This document shows, piece after piece, positions 34,491-44,759 of a stretch of 64,000 bases of DNA. Under the pieces are notes generated by a model. It was given only the letters and a program-made list of their open reading frames with translations. It was not told the origin of the DNA and searched no databases. The stretch is from Chamaecyparis obtusa (Eukaryota; Streptophyta; Pinopsida; Cupressales; Cupressaceae): positions 742,001-806,000 of the forward strand of contig BSBK01000522.1 of assembly GCA_027943335.1 (NCBI GenBank), given 5' to 3'. Numbering within the stretch: the first letter of the stretch is position 1; every line of letters starts with the position of its first letter. The translations under genes and the position numbers were made by a program.

Positions 34491-34692
34491 TACTGAACAC
34501 ATTCAAGCTACAGAGTTAAATCCCTCTACTACTGCTCCAGTCCAGTGTGACCATGTTACTAAAGCCATTTTAAAGACTTTGAGAAATCAGAACATTCCTT
34601 TGTATCGGGTGGTTCGAGCTGGTCAGCATTCTCATCAAGGCAAGTGGTTTACTAAGGAACAAATTGAAGAAAAATTTCCTCATCTGTTGTAG
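34491..34692 (+). pseudogene. C-terminal chromodomain-like tail of element A
   Basis: The end of pol reads VTKAILKTLRNQNIPLYRVV and then GKWFTKEQIEEKFPHLL, ending at TAG 34690-34692. The pattern ILxxRxxx...YxVxW...ATWxxxxxLxxxFPHL of chromodomains is visible in reduced form (RVV...GKW...EKFPHL). Aromatic cage residues are not clear. Chromodomains of this type direct integration to marked chromatin. I call it chromodomain-like with moderate confidence; the tail of CRM-type integrases is an alternative. Confidence 0.6.
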
Positions 34693-34723
34693 TAGCTTAG
34701 TGCAATGGGGCCCATTGCCTCTT

Positions 34724-34736
34724 AAGGGGGGAGGAA
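34724..34736 (+). promoter_or_regulatory. Element A polypurine tract
   Basis: aaggggggaggaa directly precedes the 3' LTR. Confidence 0.93.
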
Positions 34737-35220
34737 TGATCAGGATTAAAGTGGGAAAATACTGAAATCTAATTTTTCCAAAATTTCATATGATTTAGTA
34801 AATTGCAATTTTGAGGGTCTTCGGTGCATTTTTGGGCAAATATGCTCCATCCATGTTTTCAAAATTTCATTCAAGATTATTTGAATACCTTTCCAACGCA
34901 TCAAACGGTTCGTAATTCAGAGCTAGGATGAGAAAGTTATGCCTTCTCCAAGTGGACCTAAATTTTATATTTAGTTTTTTGATAAATTTTGATAGTTTTA
35001 ATAGTATAATTGTAATAAACATTATGATGACTCTTCATTTCAATTCCAAGGGATTTGTGTGACCCTTGGGATCCATCTGACTTGTATAAACTCCAATTTT
35101 GAATAGAATGGAGATAGTTTTTGGTTTGCAATCTTGTTGTTCTCAATTTTCGTGTTGAATTCTACAATACTGCAAGTATCACACCAGGTATTGTAATCTA
35201 GTTTTTCATAAATCAGATCA
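34737..35220 (+). repeat. Element A 3' LTR
   Basis: 484 bp copy of 29670-30171 lacking an 18-bp segment. It is followed by the target duplication tttat. Confidence 0.95.
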
Positions 35221-35225
35221 TTTAT

Positions 35226-35403
35226 CTAGTTCTTTGGGATTCATTCTTAGGTATTCAATAGGAGAAATTGAAATAGTGGTTGTCTTGAAAAATTCAACAA
35301 ATTCAAAAGGAGGAGTGACTGGATTACCTCTTGGCAGGATCTTTACTTCTAGACTTTTTGGATTTGTAGAGGCCTCACCACTTCCAGTTTCTTTCCCTTT
35401 GGA
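35226..35403 (-). pseudogene. Gag-protease linker of the outer element
   Basis: In the register of the outer gag and protease the minus strand reads a polar linker (SGEASTNPKSLEVKILPRGN; FEFVEFFKTTTISISPIEYL). It was continuous with 29664 and leftward before element A inserted. Confidence 0.65.
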
Positions 35404-37034
35404 TTAAGCATTAGCAACACTAGTTCTAGGAGTAAACTTCTGCATCTTTTGATTTCTTGTTAGGATGGCACAAGATGGATCTTGTAGAGTTTCCAAAATA
35501 CTTCCACCTCTGTCAGAATCTAGCTCATATTCTAAATAGAAAAAACTAGAAAGCCCAATATTAGGTGATTTTTTCTCTTTGTGAAGCTCTTCTATTCCAA
35601 TGGCATCTTTCATTGTACTTATTTGAAGACATCTCAACCAATCAAGGCATGTTTCTCCATCATGATCATTTGTTAAGTGAAACAAACACATCATTTCCTT
35701 TGGTGCAGACTCTATTTGCAACCTATGTTGTGAACCTGCCAGGAGAGGATTTTTCCCATGAGGTTGATTATATTGCCTTCGACTTACATCCTGGTAAGGA
35801 GATTGATATGGAATATTGGATTTATTTTGTTGTCTCTTAAGCATTTCCATATCATTCATTAGCCTGTGCATTAGAGGGTCTATTGGAGTAGACGAGGAGC
35901 TTCCTAACACTTGAACTTCCCTCTTCCATTTACCGGCTATAATAAACATATCCTCAAGTTGAATAGCCTGTCTTTGTGCGGCAGTCAAATCAGATACTCC
36001 ATCCTTCAATAGATGAAAACTTATATCAAGTGGTACTGCATTTAGGAAGAAGATCTTCTTATTCTCATCACTTGGTGCAAAATTCGCAGGTATTCTTTGC
36101 AATATTCTGTTAAACTTGGCCATAAATTCTTGCATAGGCTCATGTATTTCCTTTTTTAATTCACTAAGTTGAAGCAACAATGAAATTTCATTGTCAGGAG
36201 TTTTAAACCTTGCTTCAAAAGCAGCTTTCATATCATTCCAACTGGTGATCAAGCCATGAGGTAAATGATTGAACTAGTCGACTGCAGTATCAACTAAGGT
36301 TCTGACAAAAAGCTTGACAACGACCTCTTGAGTAGGAACAATAATAATACCACATGCCATATAGAAAGCATTGAGATGATCATCAATAGTTGTCTTACCA
36401 TCTCCACTGAACTTAGGCAAGACTTGATTAGCACCCTTGGGAAGATCGGCAGGAGGGTTAGCCCCTAGATTTAATGGGCCAATATTCTGACCCCAAGGAT
36501 GATTGACGGCCATGGGTGGTAATTGGAAGTTCAAGGGTTGAGTATTAAAAACTAAAGGTATCACAATACCTAGAGCTATAACAGCTCAAACAATGGGTGA
36601 TATGGTAGGGCTAGCAGGAGGTGAGGAGGGTCTACTACAAGTTTGAGTTTTGTTTTTCTTGGGAGTATAACAATTAGGTGCAAAACTTAGATTTCTTAAA
36701 GCTTTGAAATCTTCATCAATTAATCATCTACTCTAATCACCTCTAGTGTATCTTTTCTCAACAAGCTTCAGTATTGGGTTTATTCTCAGTTTCTTGCGGG
36801 AGCACGCACAAACCTATTTACTACAACCACTTCTTGAACAATAGGTACACCCCTTAGGCATTCAGTGATTTCTTCTTCTCTTTCAAGTACTTCTAGAGTT
36901 TGATGAAACTGTTGATTACTACGCCTATATTTCCACGTTGTTGCAGCTAGATTTGATATTAAGTCTTCTTGTGTATCTTTAAATCCTAGATTAGGTTGAA
37001 GCACAGGAAACACATCATTATGTGGTAACACCAT
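35404..37034 (-). pseudogene. Gag of the outer element, decayed
   Basis: An ATG at 37032-37034 opens a leader frame (MVLPHNDVFPVLQPNLGF) 47 bp from the PBS. After a register change near 36700 the gag proper reads VLPKFSGDGKTTIDDHLNAF, KLFVRTLVDTAVD, then a stop (36271-36273), SWNDMKAAFEARFKTPDNEI and LLQLSELKKEIHEPMQEFMA, matching Retrotrans_gag (KFxGxGxxTxxxHLxxF ... W). A CX2HX4-5HX4C zinc element (CLFHLTNDHDGETC, about 35646-35688) near the C-terminus is the form seen in Tat-group gag. It ends at a TAA at 35404, in the same register as the protease. Confidence 0.85.
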
Positions 37035-37080
37035 CTTGAAGCATTATGAAAATTGGGAATCTAGTGTTTCATACTGGACT

Positions 37081-37099
37081 CTCCCCAGTAGAGTCACCA
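37081..37099 (-). promoter_or_regulatory. Primer-binding site of the outer element
   Basis: The minus strand reads TGGTGACTCTACTGGGGAG six bases inside the 5' LTR. This matches the TGGCGACTCnnCTGGGGA class of PBS used by large plant gypsy elements. The primer tRNA is not assigned here. Confidence 0.85.
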
Positions 37100-37105
37100 A
37101 AAAAC

Positions 37106-40100
37106 TATTGCTAAATAGATTTGTCTCCTTATTCTAAATGAATTTTATAAGTACTCTCTGCCTTTGAAGACAAATAATCTAGCAACAATTGGGTAAGCAT
37201 GAAATGTCGCTTCCCTCTGAATTTTTCAAGGTTCAGCTCCCTTTCTAAGATATTCAATGAATTTCTTAACATAAAAATAAATACATACACTTTTAACCAG
37301 AAAGTGTGGAAGGATCACTTAAATACTCTTTGGTATTGAGATATTTTTGAGTATATGGAGAAGAAAAATAAAAACTACATGAAAGAAAAGTTCCTCTAAT
37401 TTCCAAGAAAACAAACTTGCAAGAGAAAGATATGAAAGAGAACTCTCTGGAAAGTACAATAATTGCAACACATAAACAATCCATGTGAAGTACAAGATAT
37501 CTCAATCCATAAAGTAATTAATACACCATAGGTTCAGATTCAAAGATTTAAACCAAACTTTGCACTTTACTGTTTATGCTTGATCAAATCAAAGTCCAAA
37601 ACAAAAACCAATTACTGTCTCTCTTGTTAATTCCAAATACAACCCAAAATCTAAAGATATCTAAACTAAAACTCTATCAAAAATTCTAACCCTTCCATTG
37701 TTTCATGCCCCAACATTTATAGTTTTTAATCTGAGAGAGCCTCCCTGAAAACCCAGCCTCTCGAATAAGCAGCAAAAATAGTTAAAAACCAGTTTTAAAC
37801 TTAAGCCAAAGTTATAACGACAACTGTCTTTAAACAAGAAATGCTAAAAAGATGCTAGGAAATGCATCATCTTCCTTCATTGATCCTCCAACGTGGCAGT
37901 CTGCACTAGCTTCCAGGTTCTAAATGCATTTACCAACTCTTGAGCTGGATGTGAGTGTAAGCCCTTTAAACCAATTAACTTCATCTGACACGTGTTTTTC
38001 TCCCATTTGATCTCCTGAATTCTCTGTAACTGCTTGGGTAGTTATCCCCTGTTTAAAAATAACATAGACTCTACATTGGCTATCTTAGTAAAATCTTGAG
38101 TTGTTGGTCCTTCATTTTCTTTCAGGGTGTTCATAGTATCTACAAAACCCTTAATCATAGCATCAACATCTTGATTTCCTTCATTAATTTGCAGTATTCC
38201 TAAAGGATTTACCACCTCAATATCCTTGAAAGTGTTGATATGCATGTCTTTAATTTCTTTCTCCATTTCCTGGACCTGTGAAATTACAGCCTTAAACAGT
38301 GAGCTTTTCCAGCCTAGATTATGCTTTAGGATAAACAGCATGCAAGGGTCAATTAACTTCATGGGGTTCTCCAATAAGAATTGAGCCACTTCGTATGCTT
38401 CTATTTCCTGAACTTGGGTGACAATAGTTGCACATTTTTCATCCTCTAACTCCCACCAGGGATTAGAGTTTGAATATCACCCAGCAATGCTTCCCCATCC
38501 ATGTAGGTGGATACGAATTCTCAAATGAAAGTTCTTCCTTTAGCAATAATACCATCAACCCAGACCTTCATTGCCTCCATCAAAATTTTGCCTTGTTGCA
38601 TTTGCTTCAATAATCTCTTACTTTCAGCTGAACTTGGGTCAAAATCCTGTGGAGACTAGGCTAATGGTAATGCACCTACATCGCTAAGAAAAGTGATGAA
38701 TTCAGCCATAGTAATCACCAGCTATTTAAGTTCACGCTTTTCCCTTCCATCCTTCTGTGATTGACCAAGCATATGATCAGCTAAAAATTATGAAAAGATG
38801 ATCTCTGGAATCTCTAGTCAGTACACCAAGCTCCATCTTTGTAACTTCAAAGTCCTATGCTTCAGGTTCTTGTACTCCTTCCTTGGGTTCAAAAGTAGTG
38901 ATTTTTGCAGTTACTTTCCTGGTGGAGGGATCTGTGGACAACCTTTGATTACTCTTTATCTTCTTCACCTTAGGAGTGTGGACATCATATTTTGTGATGA
39001 TTTATTTTACTGGCAAGGAGACAAGTTTGAAGCTTCTCTTCTTATTTACTGAGTCAGTCAACCGTGGGAGAATTGAGCTAGAAACCATCATGTTCTCAGA
39101 TGTTTTGGTGGAAGTAACATTAACCTGTTGAACCTCGAGAGTTCTAGCAGACATCTCCTGATTCTTCTCCTGGTGTTTGAGTGAAAATGAGATATCTTGA
39201 TCATTAATTTTGATGTCAATATAATCAGAACCCAGAGATGCCATCTGAGCACAGCTTTCAGACCTAGTTCTAGGTCTTGTCTGAGGTGCAGTAGGGTGTC
39301 CACCAGGTGTTGTTTTTCTTTTGGAAGGAGGGGTTTTACCTACATCAGTAGTCAAAGGAGATATATTAGATGAAACATGCAACACATCTACTGAGACAAA
39401 GTTTGCATTATGTTTGTCAAGAGGGGGATTCTTTGTTTTCTCTTGTCTTTTCCTTTTTAGCCATGCTTTTGTGACTCCAAAAATGGACCTGGCTCTCAGG
39501 CTTATGTTATCCTCTTCTTCTCTTGCCCAATCTATATCTGGGAAACCTTCTATTCCTGAAACATCAATTTATGAACCTGTAATCTTAGAAGCATCCTCAT
39601 TTATACCATCTATATCAAATTTTAACTACAAAATCTTGATCTATGGAACCAAAAGTCTAGAATGATCTCTTTTTCTGATTGCTTCTTCATCCCCAAGATC
39701 TTCCCATAGATCCTCAATATGAGAGTTTAGTGATGGGTGATTACTTAAACTCAGAACTTGTCTAGCAAAACCTTTATTGTCAAAACCTCTCCTTGGTTCA
39801 TAAAATTGCATGTGAAAGCTCACCAAATTACTGTCTATTATTGAGGCATCAGTCATATTCTTGCAGATCATAATTCCCAATTTAATTGGAAACATGGAAG
39901 CCCACTTCTCCTCTGGTAAATGATTTTTAATCATTGTAAACATCATCCTACAAACTTCAGCTAAAATGAAACAATCAAAAGAAAACCTGGGTAGCTTGAG
40001 GGGCTCTTTGTCAAAACCTCCTACTCTGATATAGGTGAAATGTGGAAATTAGATATAGAAACTACCATAAGTTCGAACCAATTTCTGAGCTTACAATGAT

Positions 40101-40543
40101 ATCCTCTAGTTTGGAGTTCCCGCCAGCTGGTGACACAGTTTTCCAAGGAAAACATCATGAACTCTTCTATAATCCTCAAGAAATTAATCTCTTCTTAACA
40201 AGGGACAATATTAAAAAATATTCAAGTCCTCATTCCAGGGTTCATGAGGGATAGCTCCCAGATCTTGAGTGCATGCAAGATAGTAGATTAAATAAGAGGA
40301 CATTTAGAATTCCTTTTTTATTACCTGAGCTTGTTTAAGATGATCTCTCAAAGAACCAGCAATGATTTATGCCCAGTTGAGGTTTTGTTTCCCTTCTAAA
40401 ATTATCTCTATAAAGTGATACATCCAATCCTCAAAAAGAAGAACTCATTCTGAACCTTTCAGTCGGTGCAATAGAATTATTATATCATGAACGTGTGACT
40501 TCACATGATCTTTGGTTAGAACCTTGGGTAACCTGGAACCGCT
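37106..40543 (-). repeat. 5' LTR of the outer element, part 1 (cut by element B)
   Basis: It matches 20553-23990 of the other LTR. Its first bases (tattgctaaatag) are diverged relative to the left LTR's TGTTGGTGAACAG; TG has become TA. It contains most of the LTR-encoded frame. Confidence 0.88.
37877..40543 (-). pseudogene. LTR-encoded frame, 5' LTR copy (3' part)
   Basis: This is the second copy of the unknown ~945-codon frame, from the break made by element B down to TGA 37877-37879. Compared with the left copy the C-terminus continues past KLV to QTATLEDQ, showing the left copy's earlier TAG is a CAG change. Long open pieces remain (38042-38389, 39002-39385, 39641-39946), mostly in one register, though there are indels near 37980-38040 and 38460. 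Stops shared with the left copy (such as the TGA after GSE, near 40445) predate insertion. The N-terminal part is at 56896-57352. Confidence 0.7.
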
Positions 40544-41288
40544 TGTACACTAGGGAAAGTGCCTTCATAGAATTAAGATTAGTCAATAAATGAGAATGAT
40601 AAAGATAACAATGCTATTGCTAACAATTAGATCAAAAGAAATGCTAAAATGCTTCTCAAATGCCTTTCTAAGCTCAAATTGCAAGAGGTTCAATGCAATT
40701 CTCAGATGTGTGGATGATGAAAATGAAGGATTTAGGCCTTCCTTTTATAGATTTTCCAATGGTAGGGGGTGTAGTTGTATTTGATCATGGTTAAACCTTG
40801 GTTGAGTCCTTGGTTCCACCCTTTGAAGACAAAGCAAAGTTTGTGTCCTCAAAGCTTGGGACAAGTAGACAAGATCAATGGTCAAGATTCCTTTTCACTT
40901 TGAGTGAATGAGATTGAATTTGGCTTGATCCATGTGAATGCCTTTCCTTTAATCTCATTGGTTGATTGATTTTCCTCCCTTTGTGGTTGTTGAGAGTAAT
41001 TAGGATTTATTAATTGATTTAAATGAATTTTTTTAGCCATTTACCCCTTGAATGGGTTGAATTTAATTTAATCCAAAACTATACAATTAATTGATTTAAT
41101 TGTACTTTGATTTGATTGCACTTGATTAAAATGCTCTCAATTTTGATTTTGATTGAATTAAGACTTGATTTTCATTTTGATTAGCTAATTATGCATTGTG
41201 ATTCAATTGATTCAATTATGTCCTTGATTTGCCTTGATTTGACTTGATTTTCTTTAATTTGATCTTTGTCCATTTTTAGGTGATTACA
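40544..41288 (-). repeat. Element B 3' LTR
   Basis: Plus strand starts TGTACACTAGGG and ends GGTGATTACA. Almost identical to 56151-56895. Confidence 0.96.
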
Positions 41289-41301
41289 AATGCCCCTCTT
41301 T
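41289..41301 (-). promoter_or_regulatory. Element B polypurine tract
   Basis: Minus strand aaagaggggcatt abuts the 3' LTR. Confidence 0.85.
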
Positions 41302-42214
41302 GAGTTGACGTGCGAAGCATGTCGATTCAAAGAATACTCTAATTTTTCTTGATAATCGGTCCTGATTTAACGATGGTCAATCTATGATGTTGTTTTCATG
41401 GTCTTTCAATGGTCAATCTTGATTTTTGATATGAGGTTGATGCAGCTATGATTGATATAAAACTCTCAATTGATGTGGTTCTCTGATGATTGTTCTGATG
41501 ATGGAATTTATTGATTGCTTTGATGGTCAATCTGATGTTAGATTACTGATGTGATACCTGATTTGATGATTGATTTTGATACAATGCCCCATTCGTTTGA
41601 TTACAAAAAAAATTCTGATAAACGTTGTTGCTTTGATTTGATGATCGGTCTCTTGATTTTTGATGATGTTACTATTGATGTAGATCTGATTATTCGATGG
41701 TATGCCCCCTTGGAAATGAAATAAAATTCATACTTGATTTAACCGTTGATTGATTCAGGATTGATGTTGTTCATTTGATTTTGATAAAGTTCAATTTTTT
41801 GATGAATTTTATTTGTATTTCTGATATCGATGTTGAATTTCTTTAATTTTAAATGCCCCAGTGTCAATTATTATGATGATCCCATCATTTTATTAGGTTA
41901 AATGGGGTAACAATGTACTTGCATAGGTCAAATTTACCTCCTTTTAGGTCAAAAACCTATATAAAGGGGTCAAAATCCCTTTTTACTATTCATTTACGAT
42001 TGACTTTTGACTTTAACTATCTTTTGCCTTTTCCACTTTTCATGATGTATGTCCCTATCCACGAGCATCAATTCGAGAAATTTTGGCGATATCATCGGCT
42101 GCTTGGCTCAAGACTTCTAGTGAGTACTTGTACCTTTCCATTTTTCCATTTTCAACATTTATTTCAAATTTTTCCAATTTTTTCCTGATTAAGAACCCTT
42201 TTTTTTCACTTTTT
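41302..42214. other. Non-coding TGAT-rich spacer in element B
   Basis: Low-complexity sequence built of ttgatgat/gatttgat words (about 41340-41830), then an ordinary stretch containing a possible plus-strand promoter for the PMD gene. No coding is supported. Antisense and sense transcripts of the element would overlap here. Confidence 0.5.
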
Positions 42215-42580
42215 TCGCTAAATGGGTGCTTTTGCCATTTTGAAGGGTGCTTTTGCCTCTAAATGTGCGCTTCCACACTTTTCCACTGTGCTTCCGTGAA
42301 TCACTTTGGCGCTTTCACTCATCAAATTTAAGCCCTTCCATGCTTTTACAATTTCTTTGCGCGCTTTTGCCTAGGTTTAGCACTTTTGCAACTTTAACCT
42401 GGGCTTTTGCTTAATTTTCGCACTTTTACATCTTTTAAGAGCACTTTTGATGTGCCTTTGGGTGCTTTTGAATTTTTCACCACTTTTGCAATATAGATGT
42501 GCGCTTTTACTCATTTAGGCAGCACTTTCGATGTTTGCCACTTTTGTTCAATAAATCAACACTTTTGCTTTGCAAAATTT
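42215..42580 (+). promoter_or_regulatory. Leader repeat field A: GCRCTTTTGC-like motifs before the PMD gene
   Basis: About eighteen irregularly spaced copies of a decamer close to G[CT][GA]CTTTTGC occur in roughly 350 bp. Clear examples: gtgcttttgc (42226, 42247), gcgcttttgc (42361), gcacttttgc (42380), gggcttttgc (42411), cacttttgca (42481), gcgcttttac (42501). The field lies about 360 bp upstream of the PMD start. The same motif, in the same orientation relative to its gene, fills the gag leader at 55660-56050. A role in RNA or promoter recognition is inference. Confidence 0.7.
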
Positions 42581-42941
42581 TAGATTTTTAGTTTTTTTAC
42601 CAAGTTGCAATTTTGTCGGCATCGTTAATCGATTGTCAAGTTTATGTTCCCAATTTTTTTGAGATTTTGTAACAAGTTGTAAGGTGTCAGTTAGGGTTCA
42701 GTTATAGTTAGGATATATGTCGTCCGTCTAGATTTAGATGATGGGTGAACATAAAATTTATGTTCTATCTATGTAGAAACATGAAATATGATTGTGGTTT
42801 TGATAAGTGTTGATGAATTTTTGATCGACTTAGAATAATCCCAATAATTTTTTATTTCCTTTTTGATGTGTTTAAACTTTCTTTTTGTAGTTGGAGCTTG
42901 GTTCTTTACATATTCATGGATCTTATCTGTTGTCCTAGGAC

Positions 42942-44759
42942 ATGATTCCTACTCTAAGTGCTATCGACCGTCGACACATTGCTCGATGTGGTCTATCATT
43001 CCTTTTATATCTTCCTCAATTTTGTGTGAATCAGGGCCTTATTACTGCTATGGTTGAGCGTTGGCACTTAGTCCATAGCACATGCCATCTTCCTATGGGT
43101 GAGATGACCATCACCCCTGAGGATGTGTATCATCTTCTCCAGTTGCCTACCCGAGGAGAGCTTGTATACTATGATACTATGTATGATGGTTCAGCCTGTC
43201 ACCAAGTATTTGGTGATGCTTCCATTGGTGATCAACATATTCAATGGGCCCAGTTCATTTCATTCCCTATGTTACCTGCTGTTCTTAGTACTCTTATTGG
43301 TGGCTTCCTACTTTTGGATCGATGTGGACATGGATTTTCTGTTGGTTGGGGTCTGATTTTAGAGGATTTGATGGAAGATCCTCATCATTTCGATTGGGGT
43401 TCCTATTTATTAGCATAGTTATATCATGAGTTACACACTGTCATGTATAGATGTTCCACTACTTTGACTGCTGGAGCCATTTTATTACAACTGTGGGCTT
43501 GGGAGCACCTCCTGATGACACATCTTGTGACTTCTCGAGATCATCCAACTGGTTGGCCATTTGCATGGATGTACAGTGGTATTATCAGGCAAACCCATAT
43601 GGGTAAGCTTGATTATTGGTGACATCAAATAGATGACATGGATACTGTCATTTGGAGGCCCTATCTTGGATGTGAGACTTGGCCAAAGGATGATAGTGAG
43701 CTTTCATATATGTTTTGTCCTTGTTGGATGATTGGTCAGTCCACTTTTGTGATCGAGAGATTCTATTTTTTTCATGTGTTCCATCAGTATGGGTGCATTC
43801 AGGATATGCCTTAGGGTGTAGTGATGTATGCTCATGTTCAGGCTAAGAGATCATTATGGGGCCCTTGTGTTGATTATGGGACAATTGTTCGAGAGATTCA
43901 AGATTTGGGGTATCATCCTTGGAACCCTAGGTCACAGGTGATGGATGCTGGCATTACAGATGAGTATGGTGCATGGCTACATAGGTATCCTTTTCCTAGA
44001 TTTGCTGATCCTGCTGAGAGGATTCCTAGCATTAAGGAGTTATCTGATGGAGATGATGGAGCTAATGGGGATGGGGGTGATGATGATGATGATGATGGAG
44101 GTGGCATTTGTGGGAGGATCAAGGGTCGACATTGACAACGGGGTTGTCATGGAGCCAGAGCAGGTCATATACAGATACCAGTGTTAGCTACTGCTCCTAT
44201 TCCTCCTAGAGCTAGGGATCAGGGTGGAGGTGGATGGGTTGACAGGCTTTTACATTAGGTGGCTAGAGTTTCTATATAGAGGCCTCATGTTAGATGACAA
44301 AGAGTTGTTGATGTACAGATTGCACAGGTGTTTCTTGATCAGGCACAAGGTCCTCCTGCTCAGCAGGTCATTCCTCCTTTGGTTCCTATTGTTATTCCTT
44401 TTGTTGTTCCTACCATTTAGGCACATGGTACTGCTTCGATGCCTTTGTCTTCATCACATCCTTCTTCTTCTCAGTTTGGTCCCCTGTTAGGTGATCCATC
44501 TTCATCTGCTCCCTCTTCTTATACTCCACTTCCACAATTTTTTGCAGCTCAGGGTTTTGCCCCCGCCTTAGCATCGGATGTTGCTTCCTTGCAGACTCAG
44601 ATATCTTCTATTCAACAGCAAGTTTCACAAATGAGTTCTATGATGCAGTCATTTATGGCAGCTATGAGTCAGCATGGGTTACAGGCTAGTTCAAGCCATC
44701 CACTAGATAGTGCACCTGGGCCTAAGAATGTTGATGATGGTGGTGATTCCGTTGCTTGA
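42942..44759 (+). pseudogene. Plant mobile domain (PMD) gene, antisense to element B gag-pol
   Basis: A single 605-codon frame runs from ATG 42942 to TGA 44757-44759 with no frameshift but eight stops (TAG at 43416, 43812, 44256, 44277, 44418; TGA at 43620, 44133, 44295). The N-terminal half is a clear PMD: LITAMVERWHLVHSTCHLPM, GEMTITPEDVYHLLQLPTRG and SVGWGLILEDLMEDP. PMD proteins of hosts act in silencing and genome stability; this one was captured by a retrotransposon. An acidic Asp/Gly run (about 44060-44100) and a Pro/Ser/Gln-rich tail with a short helix (LQTQISSIQQQVSQMSSMMQ) follow. All stops fit CAG-to-TAG or CGA-to-TGA changes. Confidence 0.88.

Larger units (their letters stand above)
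29670..35220 (+). mobile_element. Element A: chromovirus-like Ty3/gypsy insertion
   Basis: LTRs of 502 bp (29670-30171) and 484 bp (34737-35220), both TGATCA...GATCA, flank a single plus-strand gag-pol frame. A perfect 5-bp target duplication tttat occurs at 29665-29669 and 35221-35225. The PBS is initiator-Met type and a clear polypurine tract precedes the 3' LTR. All coding lies in one register from 30292 to 34692, interrupted by five stops: 30520 TAA, 31351 TAG, 32035 TAG, 33919 TAA and 34267 TAG. LTRs differ at about a dozen sites plus one 18-bp indel. It is inserted antiparallel into the outer element's protease region. Confidence 0.96.

Noticed and set aside
30292..34692. Possible non-standard genetic code with TAA/TAG read as Gln in element A
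   Set aside because: All five stops are TAA or TAG, but other genes in the window carry TGA stops too, one stop sits at a catalytic Glu rather than a Gln, and the outer LTR pair shows CGA-to-TGA and CAG-to-TAG directly. Methylation decay explains it better.
42215..42580. Simple tandem minisatellite
   Set aside because: The decamers are irregularly spaced and the intervening sequence is unique, so it is not a head-to-tail repeat.
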